39,311 nucleotides of DNA from Marinobacter sp. (lineage in GTDB: Bacteria; Pseudomonadota; Gammaproteobacteria; Pseudomonadales; Oleiphilaceae), in the NCBI GenBank assembly GCA_022565395.1, contig JAIUMV010000031.1, forward strand, positions 1-39,311, given 5' to 3'. Positions 8,147 to 15,764 of this stretch are shown here, in pieces. The position numbers were made by a program, and so were the translations under genes. The notes under the pieces are model-generated. The model was not told the DNA's origin. It made no database searches and worked only from the letters and a program-made list of their open reading frames with translations. Numbering within the stretch: the stretch's first letter is position 1; the number at the start of each line of letters is the position of its first letter.

Positions 8147-9411
8147 AGATCAAACTGGCCCTGTCTCTGGCCCTGGCCAGCCTCTGGCATCGCAAGGGTG
8201 TACTCGCCCTGGTCACCCTCACCCTGACTCTCAGTGTCAGCCTTCTGCTTGGGGTGCAGTACCTGCGCCAGGAAGTACGGCAATCTTTCACCAGCACTAT
8301 TGCCGGCACAGATCTTATTGTCGGCGCCCGCAGTGGCCCTCTCAACCTGCTGCTCTATACGGTGTTCCATATCGGTGATGCCACCAACAACATCCGCTGG
8401 AGCACCTACCAGTCCCTGAAAGAGGACCCGCGTATCGACTGGCTGGTCCCCATTTCACTGGGGGACAACTACCGTGGCTACCGGGTAGTGGGTACCGATC
8501 CCGGCTTCTACCGGCACTTCCGCTTCGGCAATGATCGCCCGTTGCAAATGCAGCAAGGCCAATGGTTCGACGGCGTGTTCGAGGTGGTCATGGGGGCCGA
8601 AGTGGCCCGTCGCATGCAGCACCAGGTGGGGGACAAGATCACCCTGTCCCATGGCACTGGCCGCATCAGCTTTCTGGATCATGGCGACCATCCCTTTACC
8701 GTCTCCGGCATACTTGCCCCGACCGGCACACCGGTGGACCGGGCTGTTTACATCAGCCTTGAAGGTATGGAGGCCATTCACATCGGCTGGGAAACCGGCG
8801 CCCCCATGCCTGGGCGCACCGTATCGTCCGAGCAGGCCCTGCAACGCGACCTGACGCCAAAAAGCATTACTGCCGCACTGGTGGGCATCGAAAGACGCGT
8901 GCTGACCTTCCAGGTACAGCGGGCCATCAACACCAGCAGCCAGGAACCTTTATCCGCCATTCTGCCCGGAGTCGCCCTCAGTGAGCTGTGGCGCTTGCTG
9001 GGTCAGTTCGAACGGGCCCTTCTGGCCATCACCGTGTTTGTGGTTATCACCAGTCTGGTGGGATTGGTGGCCGTGCTGCTAACACTGCAGGCACAACGCC
9101 GACGGGAGATTGCAGTACTGCGGGCCACCGGTGCATCACCCGGGCTGATAGCCAGCCTTTACGCACTGGAATGTACCTTGCTGGCCGTTACTGCCTGCGG
9201 TCTGGCGCTGCTGCTGGGCGCTACCGGCATCGCACTGGCCAGCCCCTGGCTGCTGGATACCTGGGGTTTACATGTTGCGCTACGCCCGCTGACCCCTGAC
9301 GAATGGAAGATCTTGGCCGGGGTACCCGTAGCCGCACTACTGGTGTCCCTGCTGCCCGCCTGGCGGGCCTATCGGGGCAGCCTTCACCAGGGGCTGACAC
9401 CGCCCGGGTAA
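8143..9411 (+). CDS. FtsX/LolC-family ABC permease (ZrgC-like)
   Basis: A 422-aa inner-membrane permease. One membrane helix (about 19-38) is followed by a large periplasmic MacB-PCD-type domain (about 40-270), then a C-terminal FtsX domain with three helices (about 288-315, 340-370 and 385-408). The sequence LVGLVAVLLTLQAQRRREIAVLRATGASPG is the usual FtsX coupling-helix region. Four helices with a large first loop mark the type VII/MacB architecture, not the ZnuB fold. GGAGG precedes the start by about 7 nt, and the start overlaps the ATPase stop by 4 bp. Confidence 0.87.
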   Translation: MKIKLALSLALASLWHRKGVLALVTLTLTLSVSLLLGVQYLRQEVRQSFTSTIAGTDLIVGARSGPLNLLLYTVFHIGDATNNIRWSTYQSLKEDPRIDWLVPISLGDNYRGYRVVGTDPGFYRHFRFGNDRPLQMQQGQWFDGVFEVVMGAEVARRMQHQVGDKITLSHGTGRISFLDHGDHPFTVSGILAPTGTPVDRAVYISLEGMEAIHIGWETGAPMPGRTVSSEQALQRDLTPKSITAALVGIERRVLTFQVQRAINTSSQEPLSAILPGVALSELWRLLGQFERALLAITVFVVITSLVGLVAVLLTLQAQRRREIAVLRATGASPGLIASLYALECTLLAVTACGLALLLGATGIALASPWLLDTWGLHVALRPLTPDEWKILAGVPVAALLVSLLPAWRAYRGSLHQGLTPPG

Positions 9412-9464
9412 ACCCGCACAGCGTGCCCGTCACACAACAACCCATGAGCCGCTTTGCACGCAAA

Positions 9465-9493
9465 TTGATTCCCGTGCAGGGCGGCTTTATAGT
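9465..9493 (+). promoter_or_regulatory. Sigma70-type promoter for the small coiled-coil gene and zapA
   Basis: TTGATT (9465-9470), a 17-bp spacer and TATAGT (9488-9493) form a good sigma70 promoter in the 178-bp gap after the ABC permease. Transcription would start near 9500 and leave a leader of about 90 nt before 9590. Confidence 0.6.
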
Positions 9494-9589
9494 TAGAGAG
9501 CCACTGCACCTTTGCTGGCCCGCTTCTGTAGCGCCAGTGTAGGGCCAGGCATAGCCTTCTGTGCCCTTTCTTCAGTCCGGAAACGCATT

Positions 9590-9796
9590 ATGCAGCAAAG
9601 CGAATTGCAACAGATGGCGGACAAGCTGGACCGCCTGCTCAGCCGCCTCCAGAAACTGGAAAGGGACAATAGTGCCCTGCGCGAGATTCAGGATGAACTG
9701 CAACGGGAACGTGCCCAGCTCATGCAGCAGAATGACCTGGCACGCAACAAGATCGAAGCCATGATTGGGCGTCTGCGCGCCCTGGAGCAACGTTGA
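9590..9796 (+). CDS. TIGR02449-type small coiled-coil protein (ZapB-like)
   Basis: A 68-aa protein that is almost wholly one coiled coil (ELQQMADKLDRLLSRLQKLE, then REIQDELQRERAQL). It belongs with the small proteins annotated as TIGR02449 that lie immediately before zapA in many gammaproteobacteria, and it resembles the ZapB division factor in size and shape. A role at the FtsZ ring is likely from context but not shown. Its TGA overlaps the zapA ATG (TGATG), implying translational coupling. Confidence 0.82.
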   Translation: MQQSELQQMADKLDRLLSRLQKLERDNSALREIQDELQRERAQLMQQNDLARNKIEAMIGRLRALEQR

Positions 9797-10083
9797 TGCC
9801 GACCACCCCCACCACTGTTGAGGTCAAAATTCTCGACAAGGACTACCTGGTAGCCTGCCCTGAACATGCCCAGGAGGCCCTGCAGCGTGCGGCCCGCCAC
9901 CTGGACAAGAAGATGCGCGAAATCCGCAACAGCGGCAAAGTGTTCGGCCTTGAGCGCATTGCAGTAATGGCAGCGCTAAATATTACCCACGAACTGCTGG
10001 AAAACAGCTCCATGTCCGGCGCCGCCGCTGATTTGCTGCGGCAGATGGACCTGAAACTGGAAGAAGCGCTGGACGAGAAGTAA
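9796..10083 (+). CDS. zapA: Cell division protein ZapA
   Basis: A 95-aa ZapA, which binds and bundles FtsZ filaments. The N-terminal beta-strand region (VEVKILDKDYLVACP) and the following helix with LQRAARHLDKKMREIRNSG are characteristic. The C-terminal half is a long helix (AVMAALNITHELL onward) that forms the dimer and tetramer coiled coil. I choose the ATG at 9796, sharing its A with the upstream stop, over a TTG one codon earlier. The 6S RNA gene and ygfA follow, the common zapA-ssrS-ygfA order. Confidence 0.93.
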   Translation: MPTTPTTVEVKILDKDYLVACPEHAQEALQRAARHLDKKMREIRNSGKVFGLERIAVMAALNITHELLENSSMSGAAADLLRQMDLKLEEALDEK

Positions 10084-10109
10084 GTTTGACCAGGATCAAA
10101 CGTATGGGT

Positions 10110-10140
10110 TTGCAATCGCCCCCCGGTTTGGCCCTATAAT
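10110..10140 (+). promoter_or_regulatory. Promoter of 6S RNA
   Basis: TATAAT (10135-10140) is a perfect -10 box just before the predicted 6S RNA 5' end. TTGCAA (10110-10115) is the best -35, though the 19-bp spacing is longer than ideal. The region also carries a CCCCCC run. Confidence 0.65.
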
Positions 10141-10146
10141 GGAACC

Positions 10147-10326
10147 ACCTTCCTGGGCTGTACGCTGGCTGGATACGTCCTCGAGCCGATGCTTTGCACC
10201 CCGGTGGCCACTTCAGGGTATTGTGAGCACGTCCCCCGCGGGGGAAAGCCTAATATGCCACAGCGGCCGCCACCTTGAACCTAGGGTTCAAGGGCCACAT
10301 CCAGTAACGGCAGCCCGGGAAGCTTA
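10147..10326 (+). ncRNA. ssrS: 6S RNA
   Basis: An RNA of about 180 nt between zapA and ygfA that binds sigma70 RNA polymerase and mimics an open promoter. Conserved 6S elements are present: CGAGCCGAT in the 5' half, TGAGCA then AAGCCTAA around the centre, and the 3' block CACCTTGAACC / GGGTTCAAGG (10271-10293), nearly as in E. coli. The ends pair into the closing stem: CTTCCTGGGCTG (10149-10160) with CGGCAGCCCGGGAAG (10308-10322). The exact ends are approximate. As in E. coli, the transcript probably continues into ygfA or is processed from it. Confidence 0.93.
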
Positions 10327-10338
10327 CTACATCACACC

Positions 10339-10962
10339 ATGACCCAAGCCATTGCCTCCCTGCCCGACACCACAGCAAGCGCCCGTAGCGCCCTGCGGCG
10401 CCAGTTACGTAATGCCCGCAATCAGCTCACGCCGCACCAGCAACAACGTGCAGCCGAGGGCGCAGCGCAGCAGCTCATGGCAGACCCCAGCCTTTACCGC
10501 TGCAGACACCTGGCGGCTTACCTGGCCAATGATGGCGAGCTGGATCCACACGCCTTAATCGAACGGGCCTGGGCACGCGGTATAACCGTTTACCTGCCGG
10601 TACTGCATCCCATCAGGGCCAACCGCATGTGGTTTTGCGCCTATACACCCGATACGCCGCTGGTGCGGAACCGCTTTGGCATACTGGAGCCGACTGACGT
10701 TGCCCATAGGCGCGCGCCCTGGGCACTGGATGTGGTGGTTATGCCCTTGGTCGGCTTTGATCGGGATGGAGGACGACTGGGTATGGGCGGGGGATTCTAC
10801 GATCGAACCTTCGCGTTCAAACACCAATCACAGAGGCTTGGACCCAAGCTGATCGGTCTGGGGCATGACGTGCAGTGCGTGGAAAAACTACCAGTGGCGT
10901 CCTGGGATATCCCCCTGGCGCAGATCGTAACGGGTAGCCGTTGCTACCGCAGTAACGGATAA
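10339..10962 (+). CDS. ygfA: 5-formyltetrahydrofolate cyclo-ligase
   Basis: A 207-aa enzyme (EC 6.3.3.2 family) that converts 5-formyl-THF to 5,10-methenyl-THF with ATP, recycling an inactive folate. The N-terminal basic helix SALRRQLRNARNQLTP, the central VYLPVL strand and the signature LGMGGGFYDR (147-156) are all in place, and the C-terminus has the usual LPVASWDIPL. It lies 12 bp beyond the predicted 6S RNA end, an association seen across gammaproteobacteria. In E. coli this locus has been linked to persistence and biofilm growth. Confidence 0.93.
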   Translation: MTQAIASLPDTTASARSALRRQLRNARNQLTPHQQQRAAEGAAQQLMADPSLYRCRHLAAYLANDGELDPHALIERAWARGITVYLPVLHPIRANRMWFCAYTPDTPLVRNRFGILEPTDVAHRRAPWALDVVVMPLVGFDRDGGRLGMGGGFYDRTFAFKHQSQRLGPKLIGLGHDVQCVEKLPVASWDIPLAQIVTGSRCYRSNG

Positions 10963-11017
10963 CAACGGCGACGCTGTGTGCTAATGGCGCTCTGGGCGAC
11001 GCTGATCAGACTGCGGA

Positions 11018-11173
11018 TCAGCCGTTGCCACCGGGCACGATGGTCAGTTCGATCACCCGATCATGACCACGCTTACCGGATTCAGAGGCTTGCAACGATG
11101 TGATGCCCGTCGCCGCGAGACCGATGGCAAATACAATCACGACGGCACGGATAACGTCCGGCTTATTAGCCAT
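11018..11173 (-). CDS. Possible 51-aa exported or membrane peptide
   Basis: A short open frame that could encode a 51-aa peptide. It has a charged start (MANKPD), one hydrophobic stretch (about 8-28, VIRAVVIVFAIGLAATGITSL), then a basic and polar tail ending PGGNG. The ATG at 11173 has GGGGA about 9 nt upstream, which favours a real start; the frame continues upstream to 11308 without such support. A possible hairpin GCTGATC...GATCAGC (11001-11022) overlaps its end. I do not recognise a family, and coding status is uncertain. Confidence 0.4.
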   Translation of the reverse strand: MANKPDVIRAVVIVFAIGLAATGITSLQASESGKRGHDRVIELTIVPGGNG

Positions 11174-11433
11174 GTCTATTCTTCCCCTGCTGACTCTTGG
11201 CACTGAGCGATGCGCTCCACGTGCTGAGAGCTGCTGTTCTAATTTTTTTGGATTATGTCTGCATGGCGGGAACTCATCTGTGAAACAAATCACACTGGAT
11301 TCACTCACAAATCAGCCAACTACTGCATACTTCACGAAACGTTAACAAGAATAACATGCAACTAACATTTTACAATTTATTGCAGGTTACAAATGATTAA
11401 GAGATGTACCCTTTTTGTAAGGAGCCCCACCCC
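11174..11433. other. AT-rich intergenic region downstream of ilvA
   Basis: About 260 bp without a convincing gene, clearly more AT-rich than the coding DNA around it, especially 11275-11400. It could hold the promoter of the small minus-strand frame at 11018-11173. No rho-independent terminator for ilvA is evident. A hairpin GCAC.GAGCG/CGCTC...GTGC (11200-11224) is followed about 10 nt later by TTCTAATTTTTTT on the plus strand, but the gap is too long for a standard terminator. Confidence 0.5.
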
Positions 11434-12966
11434 TCACTTCTTGCCATTCCCCGCCCCGAGGAACAACCGGTAAGCCTCGTTGTCGGTCACGTCCTTGTAG
11501 CGGAAACCCACCTTGTCCAGCATCACCAGAAACTCGGCCTGCTCATCATCCTCAACCTGCGCCCCCATCAGCACCCGGCTGTAGGCAGCACCGTGATTCC
11601 GATAATGGAACATGGAGATATTCCAGCGGGTACCCAGTGACATCAGGAACTTCAACAGGGCGCCCGGGCGCTCGGGAAACTCAAACTGATAGACCCGCTC
11701 GTTGGGCACCTTGGGGGCATGGCCACCCACCATATGGCGGATATGCTGTTTGGCGAGATCACTGTCGGTAAGGTCTGCCACCGGATAGCCCTCCTCCCGC
11801 AGCTCCCGCACCAAGTCATGACGCATATCACCGCCAGGCTGGATCTGGATACCAACAAAAATACGGGCTTCATCTTCATCAGAGTAACGGTAGTTGAACT
11901 CGGTGATACTGCGCTTGTGCAGCGCATTGATGAACTTGCGGAAACTGCCAGGCCGCTCGGGAATGGTGACTGCGAGGATGGCCTCCCGCTGTTCACCGAT
12001 CTCAGTGCGCTCAGAGATGTAACGCAGGCGGTCGAAATTCATATTGGCGCCGCTGAGCACCCCCGCCAGGTTTTCACCCTCCAGCCCTTCCCGTTGCACG
12101 TACTTCTTGATGCCCGCCACGGACAGCGCCCCCGCGGGCTCTGCAATAGAGCGGGTATCCTCAAAGATATCCTTGATGGCGGCACAGATTTCATCAGTGG
12201 AAACAGTGATCACCTCATCCACATTGTCCTTGCAGATCTCCCAGGGGTACTCGCCAATCTGTTTGACTGCGACGCCGTCAGCAAAAATACCTACCTCACG
12301 AAGCACCACCCGCTCACCCGCCTCCAGCGCTGCCTGCAAGCAGTTGGAGTCATCCGGCTCCACGCCGATAACCCGGATTTCTGGCCGCAGATACTTGATG
12401 TAGGCCGCCATCCCCGCAATCAGGCCGCCGCCACCCACGGGAATAAACACCGCATGCAGGGGCTGGGTAAATTGCCACATCAGCTCCATGGCCACCGTGC
12501 CCTGCCCAGCAATCACATCCGGGTCATCGTAGGGAGGAATATAGGTCAACTGATGCTTCGCCATGAGCTCCTGGGCGTGGGCCGCCGCCTCATCGAAGGC
12601 ATCCCCTTTAAGCACCACCTTGGCACCCCGATCCCGCACTGAGCGCACCTTGATATCGGGGGTGGTTTGCGGCATCACGATGGTGGCCTTCACGCCTAGC
12701 TTCTTCGCTGCCATGGCCACACCCTGCGCGTGATTACCAGCAGACGCACAGATGACACCCCGTGCCTTCTGCTCATCCGATAACATGGCCATGCGGTTGT
12801 ACGCACCCCGGATCTTGAAGGAAAACACCGGCTGCAGATCTTCGCGCTTCAGAAGAATGTTGTTATTGAGTCGTCTGGACAGGCTGCGGGCTTCCGTCAG
12901 AGGGGACTCGATAGCCACGTCATAGACCCGGGCGTCGAGGATTTTCTTGATGTAGCGTTGCGGCAT
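11434..12966 (-). CDS. ilvA: Biosynthetic threonine dehydratase (IlvA)
   Basis: A 510-aa PLP enzyme that deaminates threonine to 2-oxobutanoate, the first committed step to isoleucine (E. coli IlvA 514 aa). The PLP lysine is Lys51 in VFSFKIRGAYN, the substrate loop is SAGNHAQGVA, and the phosphate-binding loop is PVGGGGLIAG. Two ACT-like regulatory domains fill the C-terminal third (about 330-505), as expected for the isoleucine-inhibited form rather than the short catabolic TdcB. The ATG at 12966 (MPQRYIKKIL) fits the family; the upstream extension to 13023 does not. It is divergent from rpiA. Confidence 0.95.
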   Translation of the reverse strand: MPQRYIKKILDARVYDVAIESPLTEARSLSRRLNNNILLKREDLQPVFSFKIRGAYNRMAMLSDEQKARGVICASAGNHAQGVAMAAKKLGVKATIVMPQTTPDIKVRSVRDRGAKVVLKGDAFDEAAAHAQELMAKHQLTYIPPYDDPDVIAGQGTVAMELMWQFTQPLHAVFIPVGGGGLIAGMAAYIKYLRPEIRVIGVEPDDSNCLQAALEAGERVVLREVGIFADGVAVKQIGEYPWEICKDNVDEVITVSTDEICAAIKDIFEDTRSIAEPAGALSVAGIKKYVQREGLEGENLAGVLSGANMNFDRLRYISERTEIGEQREAILAVTIPERPGSFRKFINALHKRSITEFNYRYSDEDEARIFVGIQIQPGGDMRHDLVRELREEGYPVADLTDSDLAKQHIRHMVGGHAPKVPNERVYQFEFPERPGALLKFLMSLGTRWNISMFHYRNHGAAYSRVLMGAQVEDDEQAEFLVMLDKVGFRYKDVTDNEAYRLFLGAGNGKK

Positions 12967-13095
12967 GGCAGGTTCAATCCGGTGCGGAAAAATAAAACCG
13001 ACAGTGTATGAAGTTTGCAGCACTGTCGTCTATAAGCGCTGGGTTCCGAAAGGTATAATACGTGCCAATCTCTTCTCTGCAATCGGAGCCGCACC
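12967..13095. promoter_or_regulatory. Divergent ilvA / rpiA promoter region
   Basis: This 129-bp gap must hold promoters for both genes. On the plus strand TATAAT (13054-13059) is a perfect -10 box for rpiA, placed 36 bp before its ATG; no strong -35 is seen 17 bp upstream. No isoleucine attenuator or leader peptide is apparent on the ilvA side. Confidence 0.5.
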
Positions 13096-13767
13096 ATGAA
13101 CCAGGACGACCTGAAAAAAGCCGTAGCCCAGGCAGCCGTTGATTATATTGCACCACGCCTGACCCGCCACAGCATCGTCGGTGTTGGCACTGGCAGCACC
13201 GCCAATCATTTTATCGACCTGCTCGCTAAACACCGAGACGACTTCCAGGGGGCCGTCGCCAGCTCCGAAGCCACCGCTCAGCGCCTGCAGCAGCACGGCA
13301 TTGAAGTGTTTGATCTGAACTCTGTCGCGGATCTGGAGTTTTATGTGGACGGCGCTGATGAAACCAACGCCTACCTGGAACTGATCAAAGGTGGTGGCGC
13401 GGCCCTGACCCGGGAAAAAATCGTCGCTGCCGTGGCAAAAACCTTTATCTGCATCGCAGATGAGTCCAAGCAGGTGGATGTGCTCGGCGCCTTCCCGCTG
13501 CCGGTTGAAGTTATCCCCATGGCGCGCAGCCATGTCGGGCGCGAGATTGTCAAACTCGGTGGTGACCCGGTGTATCGGGACGGCGTGCGTACTGACAACG
13601 GCAACCTGATTATCGACATTCACAACATGAGCATCAGTAATCCCGCTGAGCTGGAGACCAAGCTGAACCAGATCGTTGGCGTAGTCACCAATGGCCTGTT
13701 TGCCCATCGTCCTGCGGATATCCTGCTACTCGGCACCCAGGATGGCGTGAAAACCATAACCCGCTGA
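13096..13767 (+). CDS. rpiA: Ribose-5-phosphate isomerase A
   Basis: A 223-aa cytoplasmic enzyme that interconverts ribose 5-phosphate and ribulose 5-phosphate in the pentose phosphate pathway. Signatures are the phosphate loop GVGTGSTAN (29-37), [15 protein letters not shown] (85-90) and [14 protein letters not shown] (98-111), which carries the catalytic Glu107. Its length is close to E. coli RpiA (219 aa). GGAG lies 8 nt before the ATG. Divergent linkage to ilvA is widespread in gammaproteobacteria. Confidence 0.95.
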   Translation: MNQDDLKKAVAQAAVDYIAPRLTRHSIVGVGTGSTANHFIDLLAKHRDDFQGAVASSEATAQRLQQHGIEVFDLNSVADLEFYVDGADETNAYLELIKGGGAALTREKIVAAVAKTFICIADESKQVDVLGAFPLPVEVIPMARSHVGREIVKLGGDPVYRDGVRTDNGNLIIDIHNMSISNPAELETKLNQIVGVVTNGLFAHRPADILLLGTQDGVKTITR

Positions 13768-13815
13768 ACACCTGCCCCCAGCCCTGGCAACTCAGGCCAG
13801 CGCTGACACGCCAAA

Positions 13816-13833
13816 ACCAAGCGCTTGCTTGGT
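13816..13833 (+). promoter_or_regulatory. Palindromic operator upstream of acyl-CoA dehydrogenase
   Basis: ACCAAGCGCTTGCTTGGT has arms ACCAAG/CTTGGT around a 6-bp centre and contains the perfect palindrome CAAGCGCTTG (13818-13827). CAAG-NN-CTTG sites are typical of TetR-family regulators of acyl-CoA and lipid catabolism genes. It lies about 50 bp before the start at 13885. No regulator gene is adjacent. Confidence 0.5.
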
Positions 13834-13884
13834 ATCAAAAAATCAGTGACACTGACCTCCGGATTACATCTGGAGGTTGTCACC

Positions 13885-15024
13885 ATGTCCGTTTATTTCA
13901 ACGAAACCCACAACCAGGCGCGCGAGACAGCACGCCAGTTTGTTACCCGCCACATACTGCCCCACATCAATGACTGGGAAGAGGCCGGCGAATTCCCCCG
14001 CTCACTCTACCTGCAGGCTGGCGAGGCAGGGCTACTGGGCATTGGCTTCCCGGAAGCGCTGGGGGGCATGGGCGAAGGCGACATTTTCCTCAAGGTCGTA
14101 GTCAGTGAGGAGCTGATGCGCTCAACTTCTGGCGGACTGGTGGCAAGCCTTGGGTCTCTGGATATCGGCCTGCCGCCGGTGGCCAAATGGGCCAAGCCAC
14201 ACATCAAGGAAAGCATCGTGCCGGCAGTATTGCGTGGTGAGAAAATCTCCGCCCTTGCCATCACTGAACCGGGCGGCGGCTCTGACGTAGCGAACCTGCG
14301 CACCCGGGCAGTCCGGGACGGCGACCACTATGTAGTCAACGGCAGCAAAACCTTTATCACCAGCGGCCATCGCGCAGATCATTACACCGTCGCGGTACGT
14401 ACCGGCGGCGAGGGGCACGCGGGTATCAGCCTGTTGCTGATTGACCGCGATACACCCGGCTTCACCCGCGGCAAAAACCTGAAAAAAATGGGCTGGTGGG
14501 CCAGCGACACGGCAGAGCTGTTTTTCGACAACTGCCGGGTACCCGCCGATCGCCTGATCGGTGCTGAGAACGCAGGCTTTATCGCTATCATGAGCAACTT
14601 CCTGCAGGAGCGGCTGATGCTGGCCATCATGGCCTACACCACCGCAGAAATCGCACTGGAAGCGTCCCTCGAATACGCCCGCAACCGGGAAGCCTTTGGC
14701 CGCACCATTGACCGCTTCCAGGTTACCCGGCACAAGCTGGTGGACATGGCCACCCAGGTGGATATTGCCAAGGAATACACCTACCGCTGTGCAGCACTGA
14801 TGCAGGCAGGCAAAAATCCCATCAAGCAGGTGGCCATGGCGAAGAACTTCTCGGTCGAGGTATGCGAGATGGTAACCCGTGAAGCGGTGCAGATCTTCGG
14901 CGGCATGGGCTATATGCGGGAGTCCGTGGTTGAGCGGCTGTACCGGGATGCCAAGATCCTGTCCATCGGCGGCGGTACTACAGAGATCATGAAAGAACTG
15001 ATCGCCAAGCAGATGAAGCTCTAA
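13885..15024 (+). CDS. Acyl-CoA dehydrogenase
   Basis: A 379-aa FAD-dependent acyl-CoA dehydrogenase that introduces the alpha-beta double bond of acyl-CoA thioesters and passes electrons to ETF. The N-terminal helical domain is followed by the beta domain signature ALAITEPGGGSDVANLRT and the C-terminal signature IFGGMGYMRES. The segment GGGTTEIMKELIAKQM holds the expected catalytic Glu. Chain length and substrate cannot be fixed; branched or medium chains are possible. The ATG at 13885 is chosen because GGAGG lies 8 nt upstream; the longer frame from 13825 would read through the operator. It stands alone, with a hairpin after it. Confidence 0.92.
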   Translation: MSVYFNETHNQARETARQFVTRHILPHINDWEEAGEFPRSLYLQAGEAGLLGIGFPEALGGMGEGDIFLKVVVSEELMRSTSGGLVASLGSLDIGLPPVAKWAKPHIKESIVPAVLRGEKISALAITEPGGGSDVANLRTRAVRDGDHYVVNGSKTFITSGHRADHYTVAVRTGGEGHAGISLLLIDRDTPGFTRGKNLKKMGWWASDTAELFFDNCRVPADRLIGAENAGFIAIMSNFLQERLMLAIMAYTTAEIALEASLEYARNREAFGRTIDRFQVTRHKLVDMATQVDIAKEYTYRCAALMQAGKNPIKQVAMAKNFSVEVCEMVTREAVQIFGGMGYMRESVVERLYRDAKILSIGGGTTEIMKELIAKQMKL

Positions 15025-15070
15025 GGAGCCTGCGCCGCCAGAGACGGCAGGCCCGGCATCCATACGACGT

Positions 15071-15098
15071 AAGGAGGCGCTGTAATCAGCGCCTCCTT
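15071..15098 (+). terminator. 12-bp hairpin after the acyl-CoA dehydrogenase
   Basis: AAGGAGGCGCTG (15071-15082) and CAGCGCCTCCTT (15087-15098) pair perfectly around a TAAT loop, 46 bp after the stop. The tail (GGTTTCG) has a poor T-tract, so this is probably a moderate terminator. Confidence 0.6.
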
Positions 15099-15100
15099 GG

Positions 15101-15129
15101 TTTCGATCCGCTGCAGACTCCCGTATAAT
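15101..15129 (+). promoter_or_regulatory. ppa promoter
   Basis: TATAAT (15124-15129) is a perfect -10 box. TTTCGA (15101-15106) lies 17 bp upstream as a weak -35. The leader to the ppa start is about 48 nt and AT-rich. Confidence 0.6.
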
Positions 15130-15183
15130 CGCTGCACTTTTTTAGTTTGCAAGCTCACACAAACGGACTGCAGGAAACTGACC

Positions 15184-15711
15184 ATGAACTTTGACCACAT
15201 CCCCGCTGGCAAGAACCCGCCAGAAGACATCTACGTTGCCATTGAAATTCCCGCCAACAGCACCCCGGTCAAGTACGAGATCGACAAAGACATGGGCGCC
15301 CTGCTGGTTGATCGCTTTATGGCCGCGCCTATGTTCTACCCAGCCAACTACGGCTTTATCCCCCACACGCTGGCGGATGATGGCGACCCGCTGGACGTGC
15401 TGGTTGTCACCCCTTACCCGGTACAGGCTGGCTCTGTCATTCGCTGCCGTCCCGTTGGCATCCTGAACATGGAAGACGAAGCCGGCGGCGACGCCAAGCT
15501 GGTGGCAGTACCTCACGACAAGCTGTCCAAGCTGTATCAGGACGTGAAAGACATCACCGACCTGCCTCAGCAGCTGCGCGACCAGATCCAGCACTTCTTT
15601 GAGAACTATAAGACGCTGGAGCCGGGCAAGTGGGTCAAGGTACAAGGCTGGGACAACGCTGAAGCAGCACGCAAAGCCGTCGCTGATTCGGTTGCCAACT
15701 ACCAGAAGTAA
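15184..15711 (+). CDS. ppa: Inorganic pyrophosphatase (family I)
   Basis: A 175-aa soluble Mg-dependent pyrophosphatase (E. coli 176 aa) that hydrolyses PPi to phosphate and drives biosynthetic reactions. The signature [10 protein letters not shown] (65-74) supplies metal ligands, [15 protein letters not shown] (96-110) gives further acidic ligands, and YEIDKD and [11 protein letters not shown] are the other conserved blocks. The ATG at 15184 has AGGAA about 8 nt upstream and gives the standard N-terminus. It is monocistronic, between its own promoter and a perfect bidirectional terminator. Confidence 0.96.
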   Translation: MNFDHIPAGKNPPEDIYVAIEIPANSTPVKYEIDKDMGALLVDRFMAAPMFYPANYGFIPHTLADDGDPLDVLVVTPYPVQAGSVIRCRPVGILNMEDEAGGDAKLVAVPHDKLSKLYQDVKDITDLPQQLRDQIQHFFENYKTLEPGKWVKVQGWDNAEAARKAVADSVANYQK

Positions 15712-15723
15712 TTCTGACTCTGG

Positions 15724-15761
15724 CCAACAAAAAACCCCGCCATGGCGGGGTTTTTTGTTGG
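15724..15761. terminator. Perfect bidirectional terminator shared by ppa and DUF2333
   Basis: A 38-bp perfect palindrome: A-tract, CCCCGCC, centre, GGCGGGG, T-tract, flanked by CCAAC/GTTGG. Both strands give a GC stem followed by six U. It serves ppa (plus) and the DUF2333 gene (minus), which ends 3 bp beyond it. Confidence 0.95.
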
Positions 15762-15764
15762 CTG

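Noticed and set aside
11200-11238. Hairpin plus TTTTTTT as a terminator on the plus strand
   Set aside because: The stem and the T-run are separated by about 10 nt and no plus-strand gene ends close by; too weak to call.
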